DNA of 64,000 bases from Streptomyces sp. 846.5 (GCF_004365705.1 NZ_SOBN01000001.1:868001-932000), one strand, 5' to 3'; numbered from the stretch's first letter, positions 42,329 to 51,002 are shown. Notes: generated from the sequence alone by a model not told the origin. Made by a program: numbers and translations.

Positions 42329-42573
42329 TGGGCACCACGACGACCATGCGCTTCCGGAACTACGAGATCAAGCCCGACCCGTCCGGGCTGCCGCTGCTCG
42401 CTGCCGTCTGTGTGTCAGGGGAGGAGACCGAGTGCGGAGCAACGTCGGATGAGCAGACGGACCCGCAGAAAGTGGGGCGCTGGATAGCCCAGCATCTCCA
42501 GGACACCGGCCATGACCGCTACCAACGCCGTTATGCGGACTACGTCACGGCCGAGCTGGGCGGGTGGCTGTGA
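42328..42573 (+). CDS. small hypothetical protein (DUF7848-like)
   Basis: An 81-residue protein with MRFRNYEIKPDP, AVCVSGEETECGATS, a WIAQHLQDTGHDRYQRRYAD segment and a terminal ELGGWL. This pattern is, as far as I can recall, the DUF7848 family of streptomycete accessory regions; the assignment is tentative. Two cysteines and a CxxxGH-like spacing suggest a small zinc-finger-like fold. TGATG links it to the previous stop. Confidence 0.65.
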   Translation: MGTTTTMRFRNYEIKPDPSGLPLLAAVCVSGEETECGATSDEQTDPQKVGRWIAQHLQDTGHDRYQRRYADYVTAELGGWL

Positions 42574-42724
42574 TACCCGGAGGGCTCACCGAACGGCGGG
42601 AGGAACTTTCACAGCGTGCCGAGCGGCTGCGTGTCGGGCTCGTCCGTCGACCCTGGTGCTGCCCCTCGGGGCGAGGCTCGGCCAGAGCCGCCCAGCACTT
42701 TCTGCGGCGGCAGATCGAAGGAGG

Positions 42725-43279
42725 TCAAGGAGTGTGCAGCCGGGGTAGCTCTGAAAGCTTCGGAAGGCGTTGCGGTAGTAGCAAACTCCAGTAGCTCACG
42801 ACCCGGCGCTGAGTCCGGGCGAAGAAGGCCGGGTTGGCCATGATGAACTCCCCGAAGGCGATGCGGCGACTGTCCCCAGGGGTGTCGAGGCTGCAAAGCG
42901 CATCGCTGATGTCGACCAGGATCTCCAGGACGTACTCGCCGACGAGTTGCACGACGAACGGGATGACCCATGGGTCCCCCGCGCTGAGGATCTGCGCCAG
43001 GTGGCGCTGCCTGACCCAGCCGTCGCAGTGCCGTGAATACAGGCAGTGCAGAACCTGCCGCTGACGCAACGAGAGGGCAGCAACCGACGCCGGCGACGGC
43101 TCATCGTTGTAGACGCGTCCCGGTATGGAGACCTGCTGGCCATGGACCATGACAGAAAACGGCGCGGCCGGCCGATGTCGAGATGCAGGCAGGACCGCCA
43201 GCACTGCTTGGACGTCATCGGCGAGCTCGGCCGGGAACGCCGACGACGACAGTTCTTGGGGGTTGGAGAACGGCTGCAC
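42725..43279 (-). CDS. hypothetical protein
   Basis: A 184-residue protein with no domain that I can name. Features include an N-terminal acidic part, a central LSLRQRQVLHCLYSRHCDGW then VRQRHLAQIL that has helix-turn-helix-like spacing, and a hydrophobic VIPFVVQLVGEYVLEILVDI stretch. It is encoded opposite to the rest of the island. Codon third positions are GC-biased, supporting a real gene. The 5' end is 160 bases from the WD40 gene. Confidence 0.6.
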   Translation of the reverse strand: MQPFSNPQELSSSAFPAELADDVQAVLAVLPASRHRPAAPFSVMVHGQQVSIPGRVYNDEPSPASVAALSLRQRQVLHCLYSRHCDGWVRQRHLAQILSAGDPWVIPFVVQLVGEYVLEILVDISDALCSLDTPGDSRRIAFGEFIMANPAFFARTQRRVVSYWSLLLPQRLPKLSELPRLHTP

Positions 43280-43439
43280 GTGTCGAGCATATGTGCTGAC
43301 CAGCGACCGAGATGATCACCCCGATGTTAAGGAACAAGCTGAGCACCCATCCGAATCACCGGGCAGTCCGCGCACATGTCATTGTCGCCATCGTTCAGCG
43401 TTGGAGCCGCACGCAAGGTTCTACTGGTTGGATACGTGC

Positions 43440-44720
43440 ATGTCTGACGATCTGTATGTCGACGGCGCCGGGGCCGGCCGCGTGGAGGCCGACGGGCGGC
43501 TGATGGATCCGGAGTTCCTGGTGAACTCCTTCTCCAGTCCGGTGGTGAAGCTGCTGCACGAGGCCACGGATCCTGGGGCGCGGTTGGCGGCGGCCGTGTA
43601 TCGGCAGTCGATCGACGTGCACCGCCAAGCCGGTGCGGCTGTACGGCGACAGGTGCTGGCGCTGGATGCCGCCCGGTTCGGGGACCGCGAGTTGGCGGCG
43701 CGGATCACCACCGTTCCGGTGAAGGGCGAGCCCGCCGCGGAGTGGGGCGTGCTGTGGGCCACCGGCACCGGGGTCGACAGCCGGTTCTGGCCGACCTCCA
43801 CCGGCCACACCGGCACCGTGACGGCGGTGGCGACGGCGGTCGTGGGCGGCCGACCTGTTGCCGTCACCGGCGGCGAGGACAAGACACTGCGTGTGTGGGA
43901 CCTGACCACCGGACAGCCCCACGGCGAGCCCATGGTCGGCCACGACGGCCGCGACAACTGGGCGACGGCTCTGGCGACTTGCGCCCTGGCGGGCCGACCC
44001 GTCGCCGTGGCCGGCACGTGGGACGGGGCCGTCCAGGTGTGGGACCTGGCCGACGGCCAACCCCTGGGCGAACGCCTCACCGGCCACGACGGCCCGGTCG
44101 GAGCAGTCGCGACGGCCACGGTGGGCGGCAGACCCGTTGCCGTCACCGGCAGCCACGACAGATCCGTGCGCGTCTGGGACCTGACCACCGGCCGACCCAT
44201 CGGCCGCCCCCTCACCGGCCACACCGGAAGCGCGGAGGCAGTGGCGACGGCAGCGGTGAACGGGCAGCCGGTCGCCGTAACCGTCGGGGGCGAGTACGAC
44301 GAGACCGTGCGGATGTGGGACCTGGCCACCGGCAGACCCATAGGCGAACCGCTGACCACCCACGGCGGAAGCGTGCGGGCGGTCGCCACAGCGGTCCTGG
44401 ACGGCCGACCCGTTGCCGTCACCGGCAGCCACGACAGATCCGTGCGCGTGTGGGACCTGGCCGACGGCCGCCCCCTCGGCGACCCCTTCACCGGCCACGA
44501 GGGAAGCGTACGAGCGGTATCGACGGCAGTTCTGGACGGCCGACCGGTGGCCGTCACCGGAGGCGACGACGGGACGGTGCGTGTGTGGGATCTGACCACC
44601 GGCCGACAGATCGGGCGGGAGCTGATGTTCCCCGCCAGGGCTTCCCGCGTGGCCGTCTCACCGGACCACCGGCTGGTGGTGGGGTTCGGCCACGATGCGG
44701 CGGTGCTGGCCCGCCGCTGA
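43440..44720 (+). CDS. WD40-repeat protein, N-terminally short
   Basis: A 426-residue protein. The first 110 residues (VAAAVYRQSIDVHRQ-like, LALDAARFGDRELAARI) resemble the linker that in larger streptomycete WD40 proteins sits between a protease or STAND ATPase domain and the propeller. That effector domain is missing here. About six clear WD repeats follow, each with a PVAVTG...VRVWDL core, plus a degenerate last blade, consistent with one seven-bladed propeller. Two repeats share 43 identical bases, evidence of recent internal copying. A scaffold role is likely. Confidence 0.87.
   Translation: MSDDLYVDGAGAGRVEADGRLMDPEFLVNSFSSPVVKLLHEATDPGARLAAAVYRQSIDVHRQAGAAVRRQVLALDAARFGDRELAARITTVPVKGEPAAEWGVLWATGTGVDSRFWPTSTGHTGTVTAVATAVVGGRPVAVTGGEDKTLRVWDLTTGQPHGEPMVGHDGRDNWATALATCALAGRPVAVAGTWDGAVQVWDLADGQPLGERLTGHDGPVGAVATATVGGRPVAVTGSHDRSVRVWDLTTGRPIGRPLTGHTGSAEAVATAAVNGQPVAVTVGGEYDETVRMWDLATGRPIGEPLTTHGGSVRAVATAVLDGRPVAVTGSHDRSVRVWDLADGRPLGDPFTGHEGSVRAVSTAVLDGRPVAVTGGDDGTVRVWDLTTGRQIGRELMFPARASRVAVSPDHRLVVGFGHDAAVLARR
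44131..44449 (+). repeat. identical 43-base segments within the WD40 gene
   Basis: 44131-44173 and 44407-44449 are identical, beginning GACCCGTTGCCGTCACCGGC and ending CCGTGCGCGT. They encode the same blade region of repeats 3 and 5, while the repeats between differ, which points to gene conversion or duplication of blades. Confidence 0.85.
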
Positions 44721-44771
44721 CCGTTGGGGCCTACCACATCCGGCTGGCCGGGCCGCCGCGGCCGGCGGAGC

Positions 44772-46004
44772 TCATCGCGCGGTCAGCCAGGTGCGGTAGC
44801 GGCGCAGGGCGCGCTTGCGGGTCAGGTTGTCGCGGAGGAACGCGAGGAGCGGGTTCACGCCCGGGGAGGTCGGGCGGTCCTGGGCCAGCAGTCGGAGCTG
44901 GTGTTTGATGCGTGACATGGCGGCGGCCGAGGCCAGAGCTTTGTCCTTGATCCGGACCGGGGCGAGGCGGACCTCGGCGTCCGCGCCGGCGTGCCAGAGC
45001 TTGGGCAGGTCCGGGTTGACCGCCAGCGCCGAGCCCATGCCGACCACGGCGACTCCCGCGGCGAGCGCCTCCTCCGCGACCGGACGGCGGGCGATGCCGC
45101 CGGTGAGCATGATCGGCAGCGGGCTGCTGCGGACCAGTTCGGCGGCGAGGTCGAGGAAGTAGGCCTCGCGGGCCTTGGTGCGTCCGTCCGCCGGGCGACC
45201 GGACATCGCCGGGCTCTCGTAGCTGCCTCCGGAGAGCTCGACCAGGTCGACGCCCAGCGGTGCCAGCATGTCGATCACCCGCTGGGCGTCGGCGAGCTCG
45301 AACCCGCCGCGCTGGAAGTCGGCGGAGTTGAGCTTGACCGCTACCGCGAACTGCGGTCCCACCGCGGCGCGGACCCTGCGGACCACTTCGAGCAGCAGGC
45401 GGGCGCGGTTCTCCAGCGAGCCGCCCCAGCGGTCGGTGCGGACGTTGGACAGCGGGGAGAGGAACTGCGAGAGCAGGTAGCCGTGGGCCGCGTGGATCTC
45501 GACGCCGTCGAATCCGGCCTTCTCCGCCAGCCGTGCCGTGTCCGCGAAGCGGGCGACGGTCGCGGCGATCTGCTGCTCGGTCATCGCGACGGGTCGGGCC
45601 AGGCGCTTGCTCTGCCTGCCGATGTCGACCCTGATCGCGGAGGGACCCCACGCCACGCCGGGCATCTCGGCGAAGACCTGGCGACCCGGGTGATTGATCT
45701 GCATCCAGACCGCGGCGCCCCCGGACTTCGCGGCCCGCGCCCACTCGACGAAGGGTTCCAGCGGGGAGTCCACGTCCAGCACCACCCCGGCCGGCCCGGT
45801 CAGCGCCTCGGCGTGCACCATGACGTTCCCGGTGATCAACAGGCCGGTGCCGCCCCGGCTCCAGCGGCGGTAGAGCCGCAGCAGACGCTCATCGGGCAGC
45901 TGGCCCTCGCCGGCGAGGTTCTCCTCCATGGCCGCCTTGGCGATGCGGTTGGGCAGTACGGAGCCGCTGGCCAGCGCCAGTGGGGCGAACAGATCACTCG
46001 ACAT
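44772..46004 (-). CDS. NADH:flavin oxidoreductase / old yellow enzyme
   Basis: A 410-residue FMN-dependent ene-reductase-like protein. The start LFAPLALASGSVLPNRIAKA, the WMQINHPGRQ strand, and GVEIHAAHGYLLSQFLSPLS with the RTDRWGGSLENRARL loop are diagnostic. MLTGGI and VVGMGSALAVNPDL form the phosphate site. The last 45 residues are basic and extend past the barrel. ATG 46004 is preceded by GGGAAG. Upstream lies copy 2 of the TetR element, and the regulator itself is probably the gene at 23437. The substrate could be an enone or quinone-like compound. Confidence 0.9.
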   Translation of the reverse strand: MSSDLFAPLALASGSVLPNRIAKAAMEENLAGEGQLPDERLLRLYRRWSRGGTGLLITGNVMVHAEALTGPAGVVLDVDSPLEPFVEWARAAKSGGAAVWMQINHPGRQVFAEMPGVAWGPSAIRVDIGRQSKRLARPVAMTEQQIAATVARFADTARLAEKAGFDGVEIHAAHGYLLSQFLSPLSNVRTDRWGGSLENRARLLLEVVRRVRAAVGPQFAVAVKLNSADFQRGGFELADAQRVIDMLAPLGVDLVELSGGSYESPAMSGRPADGRTKAREAYFLDLAAELVRSSPLPIMLTGGIARRPVAEEALAAGVAVVGMGSALAVNPDLPKLWHAGADAEVRLAPVRIKDKALASAAAMSRIKHQLRLLAQDRPTSPGVNPLLAFLRDNLTRKRALRRYRTWLTAR

Positions 46005-46036
46005 TGCTTCCCGTCCTCGTGGGTCCACCGTCCCTC

Positions 46037-46088
46037 GGATGTGTACGGTGCTTACATCACGGTACGAGGAGCATGTAAACAGTGTCAA
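46037..46088 (-). promoter_or_regulatory. TetR operator element copy 2 with -35 box
   Basis: 46037-46075 matches the reverse complement of 24031-24069 with about six differences. On the minus strand TTGACA (46088-46083) is a good -35 for the old-yellow-enzyme gene, and the operator would cover its -10. On the plus strand the copy retains AGGAG followed by ATG TAA, a likely relic of a divergent TetR start. Confidence 0.6.
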
Positions 46089-46196
46089 CTTTATCTGGAT
46101 CATATCTGGCGCTTCAGGGATGCGTGAACCGCGCATCGGCGGGGAAAATGGGAGAAAACAGGGCCTTTCATGTTCTTCCGGAAGAAGGCGATCAGA

Positions 46197-46649
46197 ATGG
46201 CTCACATCGCGAATCGTGGCTCCGACATCGCGGCACACCCCGACGTGGCCGAGATGCGGGCCCGGTACGCCCGTATGGAGAGCCGCCGTGGCGTGGTCGC
46301 CATCGACGGCATGGTGCTGCTCGCCGGCCTGTACGCGGCGATCTCCCCGTGGGTCGTGCACTTCGGCCCGTCCAACCCCAACCTCCTGATCAACAACCTC
46401 GTCCTCGGCATCGCGCTCGCCGTGATCGGCATGGGCCTCACGCTCGCGCCCGAGCGGATGTTCCGCCTGAGCGGCGTCGTCGCGGCGATCGGCGTCTGGC
46501 TGATCATCTCGCCCTGGGTCGTAACCGTCGGGCACCACCCGACGGCAGGGATGATCTGGAACAACGTGGTGATCGGTGGCATCTGCTGTGCCCTCGGACT
46601 GGTAGCAGTCGCGATGGTCATGTCCCTCGGTCGTCCCACCGGGAGATAG
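46197..46649 (+). CDS. SPW-repeat membrane protein
   Basis: A 150-residue membrane protein with four helices and two SPW motifs (AAISPWVVHF and IISPWVVTVG), each at the end of a helix pair, as in the SPW-repeat family. A charged N-terminal segment of about 45 residues precedes them. The function is unknown. ATG 46197 has AAGAAGG eight bases upstream, better than ATG 46170. A strong hairpin follows the stop. Confidence 0.88.
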   Translation: MAHIANRGSDIAAHPDVAEMRARYARMESRRGVVAIDGMVLLAGLYAAISPWVVHFGPSNPNLLINNLVLGIALAVIGMGLTLAPERMFRLSGVVAAIGVWLIISPWVVTVGHHPTAGMIWNNVVIGGICCALGLVAVAMVMSLGRPTGR

Positions 46650-46683
46650 CCGGCACCGGCGGACCGGAAGCCCGGACCGCACA

Positions 46684-46715
46684 CGTACGGCCCCGGCGTA
46701 TGCCGGGGCCGTACG
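46684..46715. terminator. bidirectional hairpin terminator
   Basis: Perfect 14-base arms CGTACGGCCCCGGC and GCCGGGGCCGTACG with a GTAT loop lie between two convergent genes, SPW and the beta-helix protein. There is no U-tract, as is usual in high-GC actinomycetes. Confidence 0.85.
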
Positions 46716-46751
46716 CGGCGTGTGTGCGCTGATGCTTGATGCGCTGGTGAG

Positions 46752-49523
46752 TTACTGGGTCCAGGCCTGGAACTCCGAGATCTGTCCGGCCGGCCAGCCG
46801 GTGTTGGCGGTGATGCTGACCCGCAGGTACCGCTGCGAGGTGGCCGGGAAGGTGAGGGTGACGGTGTTGCTGCTCGACAGGGTGAACGTGTAGGTCGCGG
46901 ACGACTTCACGGTCGCGAAGCTCGTCCCGTCGGTCGAGCCGAGCAGGGACAGCGTCTCGTCGCGCGCGCCCCAGCCGGCGGGCAGTTGGAGCACCACCCG
47001 GCCCACCGACTGGGAGGATCCCAGGTCGACCTGCACCCACTGCGGGAACGCGTTGTTGGCGCTCTCCCAGTACGAACTCTGGTTGCCGTCGGTGACGTTG
47101 GACGACTGGTAGACGTCCGTGTGCGACGACTCGCTGGTCGGCCTGCCGGCGGCGAGGTTGGTGCTGACGGTGCTGGTCGCGGCGAACTGCAGGCTGTTGA
47201 GGTTCCAGCCGCCGTTGTCCTGGTTGACGGTCAGCACCTGCTGTCCGGCCGGCAGCGTCACCTGGGCGGTGACGGTGGACCAGGTCTGCCATCCGCCGGT
47301 GGCCGGGAGGCTGACCGCGCCGCTGAGGTTGGTTCCCGAGGCGTCGGACAGGTGCAGGGCGCCGCTGACCGCACTGGGCGCGGCGACTCTCAGACTGACC
47401 GTGTAGGTCCCGGCCGCGGCGACATTGAGGGTGTAGCGGAACCACTGGCCGCCCGAGGTCCAGCCGACGTCGTAACCGCCGCCGGTGTCCGAGGTGGTCT
47501 CCAGGTCGACGCCGTCCGCGCGGTAGCCGTTGCCGCTGCCGTTGACGGAGCTGACGTTGTAGCCGACGCCCTGGCCGCCGGTGTCGTAGTTCTCGGCCTG
47601 GACCAGGCCCGGGACGGCGGCGGCCGTACCGCCGTACGGTCCCTCCACGGTGCCGCTGCCCTGCCAACTGTTGCCGCTCGCAGTCGCGGTGAAGCCGGAG
47701 GAGTTGTTGGCGAACGGCACCAGGCCCGACCCGAGACCGGTGACGGTGTTGCCGGTGATGGTGGCCGAGCCGGTGGGCGCGGGGTAGAACGGCGGCGCGA
47801 TGACGATGCCGTTGCGCCAGGGCGCGGTGACCGTGTTGTTCTGCAGCAGCGTGTTGGTGGACGTGGAGAAGCCAATCCCGTCGTACAGGGCGTTGACCAC
47901 GGTGTTGTTGGTGACGGTCACATGGTCGACGACCCCGACGTTCTGGCCGTCGCCGCCGTTGCCCACCTGCAGGGCCGGCTGGCCCTGGCTGTAGCCGTTG
48001 CCGCCCGACCGGACGATGGTGTTGCCGTTGACCGTCGCGGTGAGCAGGTCGCTGCTGTTGACGCCGAAGCGCCCGGCGCCGAGTCCGATGTAACGGGCCG
48101 TGTCGGCGATGTAGTTGTTCTCGACGTCCTGGTTGCTGCCGCCGTAGATGCCGATGCCCTTGCCTCCCCAGGGCGCGATGACGGTGTTGTGCGTCATCGT
48201 GATGTGCGACATGGCGGTGTAGTAGGTCTTGTTGCCGCTGGAATCGGTGTTGTAGGCAACCGAGTTGATGGCCATCCCGTCATCACCGGTGCCGCGGACG
48301 AAGTTGTTGGTCGCGGTGATGTTGTTGCCGACGGAGTTGTTCAGCGACACGTTGTTGAGGTTGATGCCGTCGGCCCAGACCGCGGTGACCCGGCTGTTCT
48401 GCACCGTGCCGCCGGTGCCGGAGGCCCAGAAGCCGGACTCGACGTGCTGGCTCCAGATGCTGTCGGCGACCCAGTTGGTCCCGGAGGTGTCCATCGCGCC
48501 ACCGCCGCCGTCGACCATCGCGCGGCTGGTGGAGTCGGAGTCGAGGTGGAAGTCGTGGACGTTGCACGAGGTCAGCTCGAACGTGGCGGCCAGGGGGGTG
48601 CTGTTGGGCAGCGGGACGTCTCGGTAGATCGTGCTGTACCACATGCCCGCGCCGGCGATGGTGATGCCCTGGGCCTTCAGGCCGGTGGTGCCCTTGAGGT
48701 AGAACGTGCCCGCCGGAATCCACAGGATCTTGCTCTGGGACTGGGCCTGGTTGATGCAGTTCTGGATGGCCGCGGTGCTGTCGACGGCGCCGCTGTCGGC
48801 GGACCCGTTGGTGGGGTTGTTGTCGGCGACCGCACCGCAGCTGGTGATGGAGATGGAGTTGGCCGGCTGGGCCGCCGGTGGCGGCGGGTTCTCCACGTCG
48901 ACGACGTCGAGGTAGTAGAAGGCGGCCGTGTTGGCGGCGTCCTTCTTCAGCGTGATGGTGCTGCCGGGGGCGATCGCCGCGCCGGTGACGAACGTGTGCG
49001 ACTCGTCGAAGAACTCGCGGGGGTCGCCGTCGGCCGGGTTCTGGTCGCTGCCGTTGTAGTTGTTGCTGCCGCCCTCGTAGAACCAGCTCTGCTTCGAGTT
49101 GAGGTTCAGCGCCTGGCGGAACACGCCGTCGACGTAGAGGTCGAGCGTCGCCGTGGCGCCACCGCCTGACGGTGAGTCAGGGATGCTCTCACGGAGGTTC
49201 AGCGCGGTGATCGGCGCGCCGGTGGTGTTCGTCCACTGAACGCCCTGCCCGACGCCGGTGAGCTGCACATAGGCGTGTCCGGACGCCTCCACCGCGGGGC
49301 TCGAGTACTGAGTGGTCGGCGCAGCGGTCAGCGACACGGCAGTGGCCCCGCCGATGAGCGTGCCCGCCTCGGCCTCGTAGCCGGTGAACGGGACCGTCGC
49401 CCCTGCGCCGGTGGCCGCCGCGGCCGGCGCCGCGGTGACCGGGACCAGCAAGGGGCCGGCGAGTAACGCGGTGACGACCAGTCCGATCCAGGCGCGTGGG
49501 GCGGCGTTGGGCAGGTGTCTCAT
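46752..49523 (-). CDS. secreted beta-helix polysaccharidase with CBM6 and discoidin domains (GH87-like)
   Basis: A 923-residue extracellular protein. After a signal peptide (1-38) comes a CBM-like jelly-roll (about 45-210) and a right-handed parallel beta-helix with many Asn/Gly turns (about 220-650). A CBM6-like module (about 655-775) and a C-terminal F5/8-type C (CBM32-like) domain (about 785-923) complete it. The beta-helix has VWADGINLNN near residue 383 and GTGDDGMAIN near 413. GH87 alpha-1,3-glucanases use three aspartates arranged this way, so alpha-1,3-glucan is a reasonable guess. It shares the polysaccharide theme with GH64 6 kb away. Confidence 0.8.
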   Translation of the reverse strand: MRHLPNAAPRAWIGLVVTALLAGPLLVPVTAAPAAAATGAGATVPFTGYEAEAGTLIGGATAVSLTAAPTTQYSSPAVEASGHAYVQLTGVGQGVQWTNTTGAPITALNLRESIPDSPSGGGATATLDLYVDGVFRQALNLNSKQSWFYEGGSNNYNGSDQNPADGDPREFFDESHTFVTGAAIAPGSTITLKKDAANTAAFYYLDVVDVENPPPPAAQPANSISITSCGAVADNNPTNGSADSGAVDSTAAIQNCINQAQSQSKILWIPAGTFYLKGTTGLKAQGITIAGAGMWYSTIYRDVPLPNSTPLAATFELTSCNVHDFHLDSDSTSRAMVDGGGGAMDTSGTNWVADSIWSQHVESGFWASGTGGTVQNSRVTAVWADGINLNNVSLNNSVGNNITATNNFVRGTGDDGMAINSVAYNTDSSGNKTYYTAMSHITMTHNTVIAPWGGKGIGIYGGSNQDVENNYIADTARYIGLGAGRFGVNSSDLLTATVNGNTIVRSGGNGYSQGQPALQVGNGGDGQNVGVVDHVTVTNNTVVNALYDGIGFSTSTNTLLQNNTVTAPWRNGIVIAPPFYPAPTGSATITGNTVTGLGSGLVPFANNSSGFTATASGNSWQGSGTVEGPYGGTAAAVPGLVQAENYDTGGQGVGYNVSSVNGSGNGYRADGVDLETTSDTGGGYDVGWTSGGQWFRYTLNVAAAGTYTVSLRVAAPSAVSGALHLSDASGTNLSGAVSLPATGGWQTWSTVTAQVTLPAGQQVLTVNQDNGGWNLNSLQFAATSTVSTNLAAGRPTSESSHTDVYQSSNVTDGNQSSYWESANNAFPQWVQVDLGSSQSVGRVVLQLPAGWGARDETLSLLGSTDGTSFATVKSSATYTFTLSSSNTVTLTFPATSQRYLRVSITANTGWPAGQISEFQAWTQ

Positions 49524-49670
49524 CGGGTCCCTCCCTGGGATGCAGGGGAATGCAGCGCATCGGAGGGAACGTAATCGGATCGACAGTCATCCGCAAGGCT
49601 TTGATTCATCTCTGCAAATACTCAACTTCTCTACAGATCCCTGCTGGCGATTCGACTCATTGCACCGAAG

Positions 49671-49691
49671 CTTAGGTATGGCTAACCTAAG
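49671..49691. promoter_or_regulatory. iron box (DmdR/IdeR operator) upstream of the CopD-like gene
   Basis: The 19-base core TTAGGTATGGCTAACCTAA (49672-49690) fits the actinobacterial DtxR-family iron-box consensus (TTAGGTTAGGCTAACCTAA) with two central changes. Flanking bases extend the arms to GCTTAGGT and ACCTAAGC. It lies 40 bases before the CopD ATG, so iron repression of this gene is likely. Confidence 0.75.
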
Positions 49692-49730
49692 CCAGCCTGT
49701 TATTCTCCTGTAAGCAAGGACGGATCGCCC

Positions 49731-50975
49731 ATGCCCTTTTCCAGTGCCGCACCCCATTCCGTGAGCCTGTCCGCGGCGGCTCCGTCGACCCCGCTGGGCC
49801 CGTTCGTCGACAGCGCCATCGCCTGGACGGGCTGGGTGACACTGATGGGATTCGTCGGCCTGGCCGCCCTGGCGCTCCTGGCCGTGGGTCCGCCGGCCCG
49901 CCGGGTCGGAGCGGACACGCTGGCCGCGGTCACCGCACGGCTCTCCCGCGCGGCGGTCGTGCTGGGCGTGCTGGCGGTACCCGCCGTGCTCACCGACCTG
50001 GCCCGGGGGGCGTCGCAGAGCGGCGGCTACGACTACGGCGCGGCGTGGAGCTCCCTGTACGACGGCAGCAACGACGGCCGCCTCTCCGGACTGGAGGTGA
50101 CGCTCATCCTGGTCGGCGCCGCAGCGATCGCCCCGCTCACCCTCCGCAGGGTAGCCGCCGGCCCCTTGCGAACGTGGTTGCTGGCGGCCGGACTTGGCGC
50201 CGGGACGATCGCGCTCGGCACCACCAGGTTCCCGAACCAGACCCCCAAGGACTGGGGGCGCACCAGCTTCGAGACCCTGATGTGGATGCTGCACCTGATC
50301 GGCGGCGGCGTCTGGATCGGCGGCCTGATCGGCCTCGCGCTGCTCGCCCTGCCGGGCACTGTCGCCCCCGCCGACCGGGGCGCGTTCTGGGCACCGGCAA
50401 TACGCCGGTTCTCCGCGACCGCCATGAGCTGCGTCGCCGCCATCACCCTCTCCGGCCTGTTCCTGTACTGGGAGCATGTCGACGGCCCCACCCAACTGGT
50501 CACCACCATGTACGGACGCGTGCTCGGCGTGAAGATCCTTTTCTTCGGCGCCCTGCTGCTGCTCGGCGTCTTCAACCAGTTCTGGCTGCACCCGCGGGTC
50601 GACGCACTGCGGGCCGCCGGCGATCAGCGTCCGCTGCGCACCATCCTGGTACGGCAGTTCCCCGCCGTGATCGGCGCGGAAGTCCTGCTCGCGCTGGCGG
50701 TGCTGTTCGTCGCACCGTTCCTGCACGGCTCGGCCCGCAACCAGGCCTTCCAGGCCGACGCGGCCAAGCACTCCACCGTCGCGCTCACCACCCTGCCCAA
50801 GCTCGCACCCAAGGTGGCCGACGCCTCCACCTGGCTGTGGGGCACTGCCGAAACCGTCCTCGTCATCGCCGTGATGACCGCCGGCTACCGGCTCTCCGCC
50901 CGCCTCGCCCAACGCCGCATCGCCGCAACCCCGGTCATCACTCCCCCCGGCCCCGCCGACCTCGTCGAGGCATGA
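49731..50975 (+). CDS. CopD-family copper-resistance/transport-like membrane protein
   Basis: A 414-residue protein with eight to nine helices matching the CopD domain. It includes MLHLIGGGVWIGGLIGLALL with an invariant His and two Trp, RFSATAMSCVAAITLSGLFL, and a GRVLGVKILFFGALLLLGV stretch before NQFWLHPRVD. CopD members import copper or support cytochrome and copper-enzyme maturation. Control by an iron box rather than a copper operator is the unusual feature. There is no fused CopC domain and no neighbouring copper gene. ATG 49731 follows AAGGACGG. Confidence 0.88.
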   Translation: MPFSSAAPHSVSLSAAAPSTPLGPFVDSAIAWTGWVTLMGFVGLAALALLAVGPPARRVGADTLAAVTARLSRAAVVLGVLAVPAVLTDLARGASQSGGYDYGAAWSSLYDGSNDGRLSGLEVTLILVGAAAIAPLTLRRVAAGPLRTWLLAAGLGAGTIALGTTRFPNQTPKDWGRTSFETLMWMLHLIGGGVWIGGLIGLALLALPGTVAPADRGAFWAPAIRRFSATAMSCVAAITLSGLFLYWEHVDGPTQLVTTMYGRVLGVKILFFGALLLLGVFNQFWLHPRVDALRAAGDQRPLRTILVRQFPAVIGAEVLLALAVLFVAPFLHGSARNQAFQADAAKHSTVALTTLPKLAPKVADASTWLWGTAETVLVIAVMTAGYRLSARLAQRRIAATPVITPPGPADLVEA

Positions 50976-51002
50976 GTCGCTCCGCGCGTGACGGCCACCA
51001 TG

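Noticed and set aside
42570-42794. Possible 74-residue gene starting at a GTGA overlap after the 81-residue gene
   Set aside because: The first 25 residues look plausible, but the rest is Arg/Ser-rich, lacks a domain and runs into the convergent gene; possibly a decayed gene, not supported enough.
44131-44449. Repeats in the WD40 gene considered as CRISPR or transposon ends
   Set aside because: They are in-frame coding repeats with blade periodicity, without spacers or flanking cas genes.
40229-44720. Accessory island as an integrated prophage or ICE
   Set aside because: No integrase, excisionase, att-like duplication or tRNA edge was seen; only composition and gene types suggest transfer.
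46986-49169. 727-codon plus-strand frame across the beta-helix gene
   Set aside because: Val/Gly/Asp-repetitive antisense product without ribosome site; the minus strand has a signal peptide and recognisable modules.
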